From NCBI GenBank assembly GCA_030272585.1, contig BSYQ01000014.1, forward strand, positions 1,116,001 to 1,180,000: DNA of 64,000 nucleotides, given 5' to 3'. Positions 49,094 through 61,800 of the stretch are shown here, in pieces. The position numbers were made by a program, and so were the translations under genes. This DNA is from Bryopsis sp. KO-2023. Its lineage: Eukaryota; Chlorophyta; Ulvophyceae; Bryopsidales; Bryopsidaceae. The notes under the pieces are model-generated. The model was not told where the DNA came from, ran no database searches, and saw only the letters and a list, made by a program, of their open reading frames with translations. The number at the start of each line of letters is the position of its first letter. Position 1 is the first letter of the stretch.

Positions 49094-49394
49094 GCTTTCG
49101 GAAACAAAAAAAGAAGAAAGAAAGAAGTAAACAGTTTTTAAAAAGAGATTAAACCCCACGCTCAGTATGTATACATAGAGCACGGGCAGCGTCGGGTTTC
49201 GACTTTGGAGAAAATATAGCAGTTTTTTTTTCAGCTTCAGCGGTTTTTGGATCGTCGAAGAGCGCAGACGACTTTTACTGCTTGCTACCGTACGGGTTGA
49301 ATATTTTGAAGTCCGTACTGCGGAGGTTGTGTCAGAATCATAGTGCGTCATTGGGAAACGCTCGATTTTCTTTCAACGGCTGCTCCTGCTTCAG

Positions 49395-49760
49395 CTAAGA
49401 CTCATAGCCGCCATGAGGAAACACTTGCCGTTGCTCCGAGCAGGGAGTCTGATTGGAGGCTCCTTGGAAAGAAGGATTGATTGAGCTGCCTGACTCGATG
49501 CAACCTTTGGCAGCCACTTTCGACTCCCACAGAACAGGAAGCTTCAACGTTGATCTATGGGTGGTCGGTCGACGAATCAGCAAGCCATGATGAGTTTTTT
49601 GCGACACCAGAAGCTCAAGACTGAAGCTTGCAAGCTTGCCCAACATGTCGGAATCGCTGCGGAAAAGCGATTCTGTAGCGCCAGTGTTGCAACTAATTGG
49701 TGGGGGGATGATGTTTCCTGTCGCTGTGTTTAGAGGATGGACAGGGAATTTACGAAGGGT
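49395..49760 (-). pseudogene. Possible decayed retropepsin-like fragment
   Basis: In one frame the - strand reads FPVHPLNTATGNIIPPP followed by CNTGATESLFRSD, which resembles a retropepsin active-site region (D/NTGA-S/T). The frame stops at 49395 without RT or other domains and is broken upstream. This could be coincidence. Confidence 0.25.
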
Positions 49761-51389
49761 GTGTTGTGGAGTGCCAAGTAGTTCTTGATTTTCGTTTTAT
49801 CGAAGCGTTTTGCGCGGGGATCGGTAGCAAGAGAAGCGAAAAGTGTGTTTCCTCACAGCCGATGAGGAGCAGGCCTGCCCCCAATGTTTGAAATCTGGTC
49901 GAAATTTCCAGTGTGTTGGACCCGGTTAAACACAAGTTCGGGAAGACAGACATAGGGACATCACATCAACGAATACTCACACCTGGCGGTAATTCCTAAT
50001 GAACATCAGACCATGCGATTTGACTTAGAGAGAGAATGTGAATCGAATTGAATCGACCTGTCAGGGTTGGAGAAAGTCTCCATGACATCTGGGTTTTACA
50101 TTAGAAGTACGAGGTATGAGTCAGTGGAGGAAGTGTGAGAGTTGAGTGAGTCGGGAAGGAAAGACTGTGAACGGGAGTTCGGGGTTGTCTTTTTGTTGTA
50201 AGACGTTTTTTGCGGAAGACTCGTTTTTCCAGTAACAACAAGTGGTAGTTAACATTTCTGATGCGTTTTTGGCGAAGCGAGTCGCTTTTTGCCACACTGG
50301 ACTTTAATGATCAGCAAACAGCTCACAGCAAAAACATGCAAATGCTAGTGCACCTCTCATGTCAGACTCAAATCGACTTCCACCCCCCCCACACACACAC
50401 ACTTCTTCCTCCATAACAAAGAATAATAATAGAAAAAATCATCAGGAATCTTGATTACAATTTTTTCCTGGAGACATCCAAACATTCAGTACTGACGGAT
50501 ACCTCAACAACTCAATTTTTTGTTTCACTCTGTATTTTTTTTTCTTTTCTTTTCCTTTTCTCCTTTTTTTTGAATGTTGTGTCGAATTTGCTAATCACAG
50601 ATGGGCTATAAACTGAAGCAATCCTAGGGTCCTTTTTTTTGTTGTTTGTTTCTTCACCAAACATTTCACGACGCCCCTAGATTATTTCTTGATTTTCTCT
50701 TTTTTTTTTTGATTTTTTTTTTCCGAAAGAAAAAAAAAAGAAAAAAAGAAAAATGCACAGGAAAGAAACCCCAACCCAGTTCCAGAAACAGTCATATTTT
50801 CCACACCAAGAAACTTGAGAGATATATCTTAAGAAAAAATACATAGACACGAAACTGATCCGTCAAAACACAATTCCCAGCTATTAAAACCAATGGCACG
50901 AAAATAATACAGAACTGCTCCCTCTTGGGGTTAAGGTTTCTATCAGGGTTAGAGCGTTAAAAACAATCAAATCCTAAAGGGAACAATAAGGGGAAAAAAA
51001 AAAAAATCGGGGAATTTCAGTCAATATGAGTCCACAACTTGATTGGGGTTTGTTTTCGGATATAGTTGGTAAAGCTCCCTTTAACGACTCGAATTCCATT
51101 GATTTCATCTTGTCCTTTTTTTTTCTCACTCTTTCTCTACCTCTCTCTCATTCTCTCTGTCTGTCTGTCTGTCTTTTTGTTTTTAAAAAGCCTTTTTTCT
51201 TTTTACTTGTCCTTATTTCGCCGTCGTGACGAGTCACACCGCTTCTGTCATGACATCTTATGGTTAGCCTGCACAGTAGAAAAAAAAAAGACAAAAAAAA
51301 CGTCATTCACAGATTTGATAGTGGGGGTTTTGTGCTGACCAAGCAGTTTGAACCCATGTGTCATCAATGATCAATTCTAGCAAATTTAG

Positions 51390-51455
51390 TCAGAATCGTC
51401 CTCAGCAGGCTTCGAACCCTGGTCGATGATGACTGACTAACCTTCAAAAGCTACA
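51390..51455 (-). repeat. tRNA-derived SINE-like fragment
   Basis: In - sense TAGCTTTTGAAGGTTAG (A-box-like, D-arm-like) is followed 20 nt later by AGGGTTCGAAGCCTGC (B box GGTTCGAAGCC). The spacing is shorter than in a tRNA and no anticodon arm is present. Confidence 0.35.
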
Positions 51456-51879
51456 GTTCCTAATGAGACACCAACACTGGTGTTGAAAAAAATAAAAAAT
51501 AAATAAATACGTGCAAAGAGTTGTCCTCTGTACGAACTCACAGCAAAAGAGCCGTTGGCATGTACACTCTAAAGCTACTCCAATTCATCAAGGAATTGTT
51601 CAGGGTGTCTTTTAAGCCACTTTATATAAAAAAAATCGTGGGCCGAACAAGGGTTGAATTTAGACACATCTTTTCCTCTCTATGGAAAGCTGCAACTGTG
51701 TGATATTCCGCTATTTACTACGTGCTTTTCTACTGGATTCCAATTACAAGACCAAACTTCGGTCTAAATTCTGGTAACATCAACTCATCGAGGAGCCACA
51801 TAAATCAAACACTGAATATGAAAACCCCCCAGCAAGCAGAGCTATCCACCGTTCAGCCCCACACCCCTTGACGTTCATT

Positions 51880-54299
51880 TCAGGTCAACTCAGCCTTCCC
51901 CACACCTGAATCTCCCCCAGCTGCATTTAAACAGGTGATAAAAAATCAATAAAAAATATTACTCACCGACAACTCTCTCGATCCATTCCATGGCATGAGC
52001 GACGCTCGCGTGGACGTCAATCACCTGTTCACCACAGGCATGGTCCTCTCCAACGATGGCCACCACCAAATCAGGGCTTCCATCCAAAACCACGGGTCCT
52101 CCGTTATCACCTAGGATTAGAACACACATGCTGACTGATAAGAAGCTGCGAAACAACCAACTGAATGACTGCCAACCCAATCCACTTGCCGGAGGGATGT
52201 TTTGTAGTGTTGTGAACTGTGCCGAATTGAAAAGGTAAGATAAAAAAGACGATGCTCGGCCCCACCGATTGATCGCACAGGGTGGAGAGTTTGAGAACGT
52301 TGCTCTAAAACCAAATTAGAAAAGAAAAGTAATACTCTGGAGTGTTGGGTCGAAACTGAAACTGTCTTTTGCCAAGGTGAGTCTAGAGCATATCTAGGGA
52401 ACTGTTTTCTATGTTGTCATAAAGGTGTCATTTCCCATCTCCACAGATACAACTCTATTCCCCAAAAAAACTACAATGAAAAGAGAGTCGGAGCACTTGC
52501 TGGATGCTCCACACACACACAGCTTCTGCAACCTCATTACCCAACCGAACACCCCTTGAGCCTGTAAATTTTGAAACTAAAAACTGTTCTCCCACAACTT
52601 TATTCCACGAGGGCGGCGGCTAAGACACCATTGTATCATCTATGCTCCTGTTTTCATGTACCTTTGCAAGTTCCAGCTCCTGCTCCTCCCATGCACACGT
52701 TGAAGGATGGAATGAATTTCCCCCTCATCAGCTCGCAGGTGTCTTTCACGACGAACTTCATGTTCACCGCCCTCAACTTCTTGGACCTGCGTCCACCTTC
52801 AGTTGGCTTTCCCCAGCCCAAGGCCGTCACGACAGACTCGGGAGCTGGCTCGAACCTCTTGGTCGGCAAGGAAGCAGGAGGCACCTTGGCTGATTTTTTC
52901 AAAGTCAAAATAGCAAGGTCGGGACGACCAGCTGAAGAACCTGGGTTGAAATCGACCTTGGCCGTTCCCAACACCTGTTATGGCCATGCAAGCATATTTG
53001 AATTAGGTAATGCCCCAGTTCCTTTATGGAGAGATGCACCTTGCATGTATATTGGTGTTGCTTGAGAATGAGGCTAGGTTGAAAGAGCATTTCCCCCAAG
53101 CCTACCCCCCAGTTGTTTTGTTTGAAGGTTTGTTGCCAACATACACCAAGTTCCACAGTGGGCAGTTCAAGCCACACATTGTGCAGGGGATTGTATTTTA
53201 GGTGAGGAGCCAGAGTGGTAAGACGCTGACCTTGACTCCAGGACCTGACGACTTGGTTGGTGAGTCTGAACCCACGACGACCTTCGGCATGACGTCACCG
53301 TTCAACAAAAAGGCGTCCACACAGTGAGCCGCTGTCAAAACATGCTTGCTCTTCTTCCCAATCACCACACCCGCGCAGATGTACCCCAAGTCGGACCTTC
53401 TCCTGAGAGACACCACGTAAGGGTGCTTTTCAATGACTTCCGCGTCTGGTTCCAAGTTGGGGACGGTCTCATCGTCTTCAGCCTCTGGTGCGACGACAAC
53501 TGGGTCGGGAACAGCCACTGGTGGTTCAGCGACTACCGCGGGCTTGGCAGCGACTGGTGGTTCTACGACGATCACTGGCTCAGGGACAGCCTCAGGGACG
53601 ACCACTGGGTCGGCAACAGCTGGTACCGCAGGAGCGACAACTGGGTCAGCAACAACAGCAGGCACAGGAGCAACCACAGCCGCAGGAACCACGGGAGCGA
53701 CCACAGGCGCAGGAGTCACTGCGGGAGCGACCACGGGCGCAGGAGTCACTGCGGGAACGACCACGGGTGCAGGTGTCACCGCGGGAACGACCACGGGTGC
53801 AGGAGTCACTGCGGGAACGACCACGGGTGCAGGGATAGCCGCGGGCGCAGGAACGACCACCGCGGGTGCAGGAGCAACCACGGGCGCAGGATTGACAACG
53901 GGCGCAGGAGCTACCACCGCGGGCACAGGAGTAACCACGGCCGCAGGAACAGCCGCTGGCTGTGCAACATTCTGTGGTTGTGCGGCTGGCACTTGCTGAG
54001 GAGCGACTACTTGCGCGACAGCAGGCTCTGGTGTCGAGACTACCGACGGAGCAACGACAGCATCGACGGCAGCTGCGGGGTTGGCTTGTGCTGGCTGGCT
54101 ATTAACAACAGCTGAGGAAAGCAGGAAAACCGTAGTTGCAACCTCGAATCTTTGTCTATCGGTGAGCGAGAAAGCACAGTGCTGGGCATGAACAGTACGA
54201 AGCACGAATATTAGGAAACTTTGTGTTTTCTATACCTTGTTGGGCGTCCGCCGCGAATAGCAAGACGAAGCAGGTCACCAAGGAGAGCATCCCACGCAT
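51880..54299 (-). CDS. SPH-J: pseudoprotease with Pro/Ala/Val-rich N-terminal region (Asn195)
   Basis: Exons: 54299-54236, 54111-53231, 52974-52662, 52110-51967, 51920-51880; 1443 nt, 480 aa. Signal peptide core MLSLVTCFVLLFAADA. Residues about 25-235 are a low-complexity linker built of Ala, Val and Pro, including repeats of PAVTPAPVVV, turning acidic at the end. The trypsin fold follows: HPYVVSLRRRSDLGYIC, TAAHCVD, RPDLAIL, NVCMGGAGAGTCKG, then GDNGGP (Asn for Ser195). Exon 4 is 12 nt shorter than in the B-H group. The last exon is inferred; if intron 4 is kept, the protein ends Gly-Glu-stop at 51959. Confidence 0.8.
53690..53850. repeat. 30-bp coding tandem repeat in SPH-J exon 2
   Basis: Four to five units encoding PAVTPAPVV(V/A) with high nucleotide identity (ACCACGGGTGCAGG words recur about every 30 bp in + sense). 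Confidence 0.8.
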
Positions 54300-55987
54300 T
54301 CTGTCCAGTCAAAGTCAAGAGAGAACGAACAGGCCAATACCGCGCGACGTGGTTTCTATTATTTTGTAGGAAGAGTTGTCCCCCAACTTCAGTGTCCCGG
54401 AGGTAAGGAAACACTAAGAGTTTAAGTCATCCGGAATTTGCGGCTGTACGTACACATGAGTGAATTCTCAACGGAGCACTGAATCCTCCCGGAGGTCGAA
54501 GCACATGTGATGATAGGTCGAGAACACGGTCATTAATATTTCTCGCTCGCGGAGTCCCCAGCCCCTGCGGCATGCCCACAGGGTACAGTATTCTGACTCT
54601 CCTGTCCCCAGTGCTCGTTTCCGACAGACTCACCCTCCCTCCTTGGCTGGCATTTTAACAGTCTAACCGGCGGCAGAGTGTCCAGGAATCTGTTGTAGAT
54701 GAGAATTGCTTGCTCAACCTGTCTGTCTACCACATGACCCCTTGGATCATGCCGTCGTAGACGCGTGCCCCGAAAGGTATCGCGAGCAGGCCGCCGATGG
54801 TGTTCCCTTGAGGGAGATTATATTAAACGTTGTGTGCTATGGCTCCTTTCGAAGAGCCATTGGGTTATGCTCTGTTTGATGTACTGACTAGTCAGTATAT
54901 ATCTATAGTACTATAGATATGTTTTTGGGAAACAGATGATCAGTGGCATGATTTGATTCGAGTGGGAATATGGTGTATGCCTGGGTGCGTCTAATGCCTT
55001 TCAAGATAAAATGAAAGACATTGCTGTTTGTACACCTTTGGGTTCGATGCCCAAGCACCTTCTCTTCAGCAAAGGATTTCTTTTTTGCAAATTTTATTTT
55101 CGTAAAATAAAATACGAATTTTTAGGAATTAGGAATTAGGAATTCTTCAGAACTCCTTTCGCAGACTTCGTTGTATGGAAACGATTTTCATCCTGAGTAG
55201 CGAACAAAACTTCCCCTCCTCTTTTCCCTTTTCTCAATTCCCACCGGCTTATCGGAGCGGAAAAAAGGGTTCGAATCCTTTCAAGTCTTCAAGGATGATT
55301 TCGCCAGCAAGAGCTCACAAAGACGTCAGTCCGGGGATGTCGGAGAGAATGAATTTGGAATCGTAGTGCGGGGAGGAGTGCATTGATTCCCCCCCCCCCC
55401 CCAGGCTTTCCGTTCGCTGTTTTCGTCTGAGCGTAAAGTCTGTTTTCACTATTCATGTGTAGATACAGCGGCAAATTTGCTTTATTTTACCTCCACGCCC
55501 CCAACATGGAAACCTGTGCCAAGTAAGTCCGACGTGGATGCAAAATGGATTAAAGTTCGGGATCCCTCCAGCTAGGCACCATGCCTACAGCTGCTCCAAT
55601 TCCCTGCCAGGCAAACATCTCAGGCAGCAATCTCAGCCTTCATTCTGAGTTCTTCGTTGATAAAACACAGCCCGATCAAAGCGCGTAAAGCCAGATCGGA
55701 TCAACCGTTTCCGTCTTCTGCATATAATGAACCACTGGTTTGGCCAAAACTGCTCCGGCGTCTGGCTTTTCTTGTAACTTGTCCTTTCAAGAGTACTTTT
55801 TCGATCAGAGAATATTGCTCCAGTGGTTGGAATCGGTAGTTGAGAGCACTGAGTCCAGTCGAGTTCAATCGACTTGATCGAACAGTTGAAATGTGTTGTG
55901 GTGTGATTAAACACCAAACGTTTGGACGGGCCAGAAAAGCAAGCTGGAAAAGCGCCCAACCTCCAAAAGAGCGTCGACGCTGCACTT
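54300..55987. other. Divergent intergenic region SPH-J / AIG1-like GTPase
   Basis: Shared upstream region of two genes transcribed away from each other. It contains two tRNA-like T-arm words, TTGGGTTCGATGCCCAA (about 55028) and AAAGGGTTCGAATCCTTT (about 55265), without tRNA bodies. No gene is supported. Confidence 0.4.
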
Positions 55988-57650
55988 ATGGCAGGTAATA
56001 TATCCAGCTCCATTGCTTACCAAACAGCCAAACAAACAAGAATGCTGCCCAACGCAGCCTGTGCTTACATGACCTGGCAAGTTCGTATCTTCAACGGACG
56101 AACGCAAGGGATCTCAAGTTGATATTCCTTGACTGCCGTCGTTCCGCGTCCAGGCTGACAGTCGACAGTGCTCGACACTGTTTGAAATCTTTTCAGAAGG
56201 TGAAGATCGAACGATTCTAGTTGTGGGGAGGACAGGAGCTGGAAAATCGGAATTCGTGAAGAGAGTAGTCACGGAGGGGGCCACCGACGTTCAAGACACT
56301 CCGGAAGTCTCGTCAGGTGTGAGCTCCTCGACGGAGCATAGCAAGACATACCCAGTGCCAGGCCTAATAGACAGCGCGAAATACCACCTCGTGGACACGA
56401 GGGGGTGGATGGATGTGTCCGACAAAGACAAAGGCGCTTTGGAGCAGCTTGCAGATTTGATACAGAATACAGATAACATTGTTGGCGTCGTGTACCTTCT
56501 TCCTGGCAGAATGGAAAAGAGTGAGGTGGAACTCTTCGACTTTTTGTTCAGTTCTTTCTTTCAACACGTTCCCCCCTCCAAACTGTTGGTTGTGAAGTCC
56601 AAGTGCAACTCTTGGGAGAGCTTTAATGTGGCTGCCGAAAAAGAGCAACTCAGACGAGAGGGGAAAGTGCCCTCCATCATGCTGGTAGCAGAGTGGGTTG
56701 CGGTGGATTTCCACCCCAAAAATACTGCCCAGGAAAATTCCCAGATGGTGGAGAAACTTCGCGAGCAATTTTCGACGTGAGTGTGCGATCTTCCTTCAAT
56801 TTTCGACAAGTTGTCGATTTCCTGTTGCTAGTGCGCTCGTAGATAATGATGCATATGCCATATGTACAGTGTACCAGGCGAAACTCGCGGTTGGTTTTGT
56901 ACAGTATATATAACTCAGCCCATGTTCACTTTGTGGGGCGTTGATATGCACCTCACCGCCAACAGGTGCAAGCAGTTCTAAGCCTCGAGCACCTTCATTC
57001 TTCACATATACACATATATAAATTTATACATCCCATACCATGTTCATCATTAATATTGGTGAGTCTAACTTAGAATCATTTCGTGGCATCTCTGGTAACA
57101 GTTGCGCTTTATTTCTTTCCTGCAGGTGGAGGGGTCGGCTTACGGTGCAAGCCACGTACAAGGAATACATCACGAAAATCCATGCCGCTCGCTTGGAACT
57201 GGCGGCGCTGGCAGGATGCAAAAGAGACCTTGAGCTTCTGAACGAAGTAAGATATGTAGTTCTTTGCCAACTGCGTCTCAAATAGTCAAAAATGTATCAA
57301 TACGTGTCAGACTCGAGTCTGCTGGAGCTCCAGCAGCGTACGAGAACTTCCTAGTGGATGAAAGTCGTTTTCCAAAAAGAGTGTTCATTCACGCCTGACT
57401 CCCTGAAATGTTTGCTCTTACTCTGGAACAGCTTCTCGATGGACCTTTCGCTGAAAGGAAAGAAAACCAGGAAGAAATCAAAAGGCTGCAGACTAGGATC
57501 AAGGGGAACCAGTATCACGAAGAGGCGAAGTGTGTCGAAGATATAGTTGCTAAAATCAACGAGGAGCACCAAAAAGTTATGAACGAAATGATGGAGAGGA
57601 TGCAAATATCGTTCGCATCCAAAAAAGGGCTTTTCTGCACTATTATGTAG
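55988..57650 (+). CDS. AIG1/GIMAP-like GTPase with C-terminal CaaX box
   Basis: Exons: 55988-55994, 56197-56776, 57126-57246, 57432-57650; 927 nt, 308 aa. Exon 1 is only 7 nt (ATG GCA G) and was chosen because it alone gives a good start, a GTAATA donor and the right phase, producing MAEGEDRTILVVGRTGAGKS. G1 P-loop GRTGAGKS at residues 13-20; G3 DTRGW at 69-73; KSKCNSW near 135 could serve as G4. The C-terminal third is Glu/Lys-rich and probably coiled coil. It ends KKGLFCTIM, a CaaX box with Met, suggesting prenylation (farnesyl) and membrane attachment. Such GTPases act at membranes in immunity or stress in plants and animals; the role here is unknown. The family call rests on these motifs and length. 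Confidence 0.82.
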
Positions 57651-58852
57651 ATCTATGTCAAAAATATTTCTGTAAGATCAACTTTTTTGTTTTGGACATG
57701 CATCGACAGTTCCATGGTTGAGCAATTTTTTTTGTATTTAAACCGTAAGATCTTAGTTTGGACTTTTTAATCGTTGACGAGTAAACTTACAGAGAGGCTT
57801 CGCCTTTCACAACTGGGCATTGAATCAAGCAGAGAAGCGTCAAATCAAGCCAATTCTTGCGTGGAAAAGAAACATAGTTCCCCGAGCCAATGTATGTCTA
57901 TGTGTTGAGTGCTTCCGCGGATACCTGCGTCAAGCTATCGAGTGTCGACGACATGTCCAGACGTTTGTGTATACGTCCCCGGATATCATATCATGATGGG
58001 GTTATTAGACACGGAGTGCAACCCACTATCTCCCCCTCTGAGGACACGTTTTCATACTTTCGTGAAAAAGGGGGAAAACATGTGGCCACCAAAAGAAGCA
58101 TTTTGAGAATTCGATGGCTGGCTGGACAACCTCGATCTCACCTCTTGACGACCAGTTTTGCAGTTTTAAAACTCAAATTTGAGTCTTAAAGTCCGCAGAA
58201 CAAACAATCGATAGAAAAAACGACACAGCTGCCATCTTTGGATTTTGAAGCTCACAGACGTTCAATTAAAAAATGTTTCGATCCCTCGGAACAAGAAATC
58301 TTCCAAGAAACAAATGACAGCGTTTCAAGAGCACCCTACATGGCCCTTGGTATCTGAACTCCCTTGGTCGTCACGGCAATAAATATTCCACCAGACGTCG
58401 AAAAGACTCCCAAAATTTAAGAAAGGTAAACAAATCCCCCCCCCCCCCACCCCCGGGCAGCATTCTCTGTACGTCAGCTCACAGAAGCGTTTCTGCCCAT
58501 CACTAAGCTACTGAAAAACACTTTGATTCACGAGTTTCACGAGAAGCTGGGGGAAAGCTCTGCGTTCCCCCAACCTCAAAGCTAATAACCCTTAGCTTAT
58601 GTTATTCGTCAGGCAATGAGTAACTCAATGTTACCAATGCCAGTCTTATGTGTTTCCTGCACATTCACAACAAAAAACAGATCCTCAGCAAGGGTATTCA
58701 GCCACACTCAACGGCAGTCAGGGCAATACGATGAGCTATATATCTCATTCCTGAGCAACTAATTTCTTCTTTACTTTTTCTTTTTCAAAATTAATGAATG
58801 AATTGATCTGCCCACGAGCTAAACATCATGTCTCACTCTTCTTAATCACTTT
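57651..58852. other. Convergent intergenic region GTPase / SPH-K
   Basis: 3' flanks of the GTPase (+) and SPH-K (-), with a poly-C run at about 58437-58448. No supported gene. Confidence 0.45.
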
Positions 58853-61800
58853 TCATTTTCCAGCTGATGTGGTGTTACAGCACATCACATCAGCACACCA
58901 TTTCATTCTCTGTTTTTTTCGCTTTCACAGCGAGATGTAACACTCACTAATGGTCTCTCTTATCCAATCAATGGACGTTGCAACATTGTTGTGCACATCG
59001 ATCATCGGTTCTCCACATGCATGCTGACTTCCAACAATCCCAACCAAAAGATCAGGATTTCTTTCAGCAACAATGGGCCCACCATCGTCACCTGACAGAC
59101 AGAATTATCAAAAATTGGGTGAATAAGTCTGCAGCATTGCCAACGAAAAGCCATGGCAATGAAGTTTGCATGCCATAATTTGTTACTCGTGAATCGATAT
59201 CAGCAGAGAAATATGAGTCATAATGTTTTTACTATTCGACGTTCGACGAACTTCCAATCTCGATGGAAAGGTCTGCCCTTCCTATTACCTGCGGTAACTA
59301 ATGAATTTGTAACTGAATCTCTTTCTAAATCCTGACTTCTTTGCTGGGTTTGAAGAAAGTTCAGACTGCTTAGATCAAGCATGCTAGCTGTGCCTTCTGT
59401 GCTCAGCTGATAACAATATTATTCCTGAAAAACATTTGAAATTGATTCTCTGCTCACCGCTACAGGAACTTCCTCCCTCTCCTCCCACACACAAATTGAA
59501 GTCCGGAATGTCTCTGTTCAACGACTGGGAGCAAGTATCTCTTGGCACGAAGGTGGTCCGGAAGAACTGCACTAAATCAGAAAAAGCTGATTGTCTGGAA
59601 GTCCTTCCCCACCCAATGCCAACAACATTCTCTCCTCCATTTGGAAGGAAATCGGCTGAATTTGGCAGCCGGATCGGTCCCTGGTTTGCTCTTCTGGCTA
59701 GCTTCAATATGGCAAGGTCCGGCTTTCCCCCAGATGTTCCGGGATGGAGAGTGACACTATCCGTGGACACCACCTGTGAAGTATGGCACCGACTCAAACG
59801 CAACAGAATTCAAATTTCAACCTGGGAACAAAATCCGCCATGGTTGTTCTCCGTCACAACGCATATCTCAATGGCGGTAGGAGCACATGCTGCATTGCCA
59901 GAAACCATGTACACACGAATAATTCTCGCGAAAGGGGTTGGGAACACCTTGCTAGCGACAAACTTTTTCCTGTCAGCGTTTCGGATACCTGGATGTCTGG
60001 ACCCGACGTTTGGGACAAACGTGCCGACCCGATGACGACTTCAGGTTGAGTATCCCCTCCCGGTAGTGAAGAGTCCACACAGTGTGCCGCCGTCAACACA
60101 TGCCTCCTGCGGATCAACACGCCAGCGCAGAAATACCCAAGATCGGATCGCCGCCTCAGGGAAACGACATAAGGTTTTATAAGAGCGTTGTTCCCGCCTT
60201 GTCCCCCGTTGCCTTGATTCCCGTTGTTGCCATTTGAGTTTCCCTGACCTTCATTGTTTTCTTGCCCTTGTCCCCCCTGCCCCTGTCCTTGTCCTTGCCC
60301 TTGCGGTTGTGCTGCAGTTGAGAAAGGAGCGTCGGACGGAAAAAAACCATTTTGTGCGCCCCCCTGACCAGGCGCTCCTGCTTGTCCCAGGATATCTGAA
60401 ATGGTGAGCACTTGTACCAGTTGTGGATCCGGTTGAACCACTGGAATCAGTGTGGTGACCACTGGAACTGGTTGCACCACTGGGACTGGTGCGGGAACTA
60501 CTGGTACTGGTGCAGGAACCGGTTCTTGAACTGGCGCAGGAACCACTTCTGGGGATGGCTCACGTTCCGGGAGTAGGTCAAAGAGCATAGGTCGCGGGCG
60601 CTGCACGACTGCTTGTGGTGCTTGTGTTTCCTGAACCACAGGGGCTATAGGTGGATTTGTTCCTCCAGGAACCCCACCACTGGCTGGTGGCGGTGTACTC
60701 GCCCCATTCAGGACAGGTTCTGTCTCGGGTGGTGGTGCTGGTATGCTTGGCTCAAAGGTATATGGTTCAGGGGCACTTGTTGTGACGGGTGGTGGTGCTG
60801 GCGTGTTCGGCTCGGGGATATCTGGTTCAGGGGCACTTGTTGTGACGGTTGTTGGCGTGTTCGGCTCAGGGATATCTGGTTCAGGGGCACTTGTTGTGAC
60901 GGGTGCTGGCGTGTTCGGCTCAGGGATATCTGGTTCAGGGGCACTTGTTGTGACGGGTGCTGGCGTGCTCGGCTTAGGGACACTTGTTGTGATGGGCGCT
61001 GGCGTGCTCGAGGTTCCAGCGATAGCAGGTGCGGGTGATATCCGTCTCTGGCTTATGGCTTCGGCTGTAGATGCGAATATGGATGATGTTGGTGCACCAG
61101 AAGTTTGCCCCTGGCTGGTGGGCGTCACCACCGAGCTCCTCCCGAATCCTGTGCCCCCACCTGAAGAAAAACACAAGTTTTCTCAAAGACTCTAATAAAC
61201 AGTGAAAACTGAGGAAGATGAGCTAGTTGACCTGGCCTAGTGATTCATTCCCGGAGCGATCGCATTGTGCAACTCTGGCGACCATCTATTTTGTTTCTAC
61301 GCGCGGAATTCTACCGTGACCACAGGAGCGGCTTCTGGACATTCCCCTTTCTAGTTTCAAAACATTGGAGGGTATTGTCAGCCCGGCATATTGTGTTTTT
61401 CGCGCCAAATTTTCGCAGATATGTGGTCGTTTTCAAGATATCCGCGAGGAGTTGGAGACACAAAGAGGTCTCGAGTTGTCTGACTGCGAGGCTGCCATAG
61501 CCACGACATAGCCCTGGTCGCCCTGTATTCCGGAATGTTTGGGGATTCCCCAACCTGTGCCCTGGAAGGGGATTTGCTTCATCACAGAAAATGCCCTGAA
61601 CCCAGGGCCCCTTATTTCACGCTTGCTCTTCACGTTTCATGCCGGCACTGGGATTGCTGGAGTATGACTAGCGCAGCCAAAAGCCTCATTGCTGTACAGC
61701 ACATTTGCAAATCTTCCAAAGAAATACTATCCTCCCATTCCGACCGATCTGGATTTGTTTGCAGCCCCCTGTATCCCAGGATCCGGTGAATTTTCCCCTT

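Larger units (their letters stand above)
49094..51879. other. Large intergenic region SPH-I / SPH-J
   Basis: Mostly AT-rich DNA with homopolymer runs. It holds a possible decayed retroelement piece (49395-49760) and a tRNA-derived, SINE-like fragment (about 51390-51455). No intact gene is supported. Confidence 0.4.

Noticed and set aside
53324-54115. Long + strand ORFs (263, 188 and 116 codons) opposite SPH-J exon 2
   Set aside because: They are antisense shadows of the GC-rich Ala/Pro/Val repeat, giving Gly/Thr or His/Arg repeats without domains.
60613-61195. + strand ORFs opposite SPH-K exon 2
   Set aside because: Antisense shadows of the coding tandem repeat.
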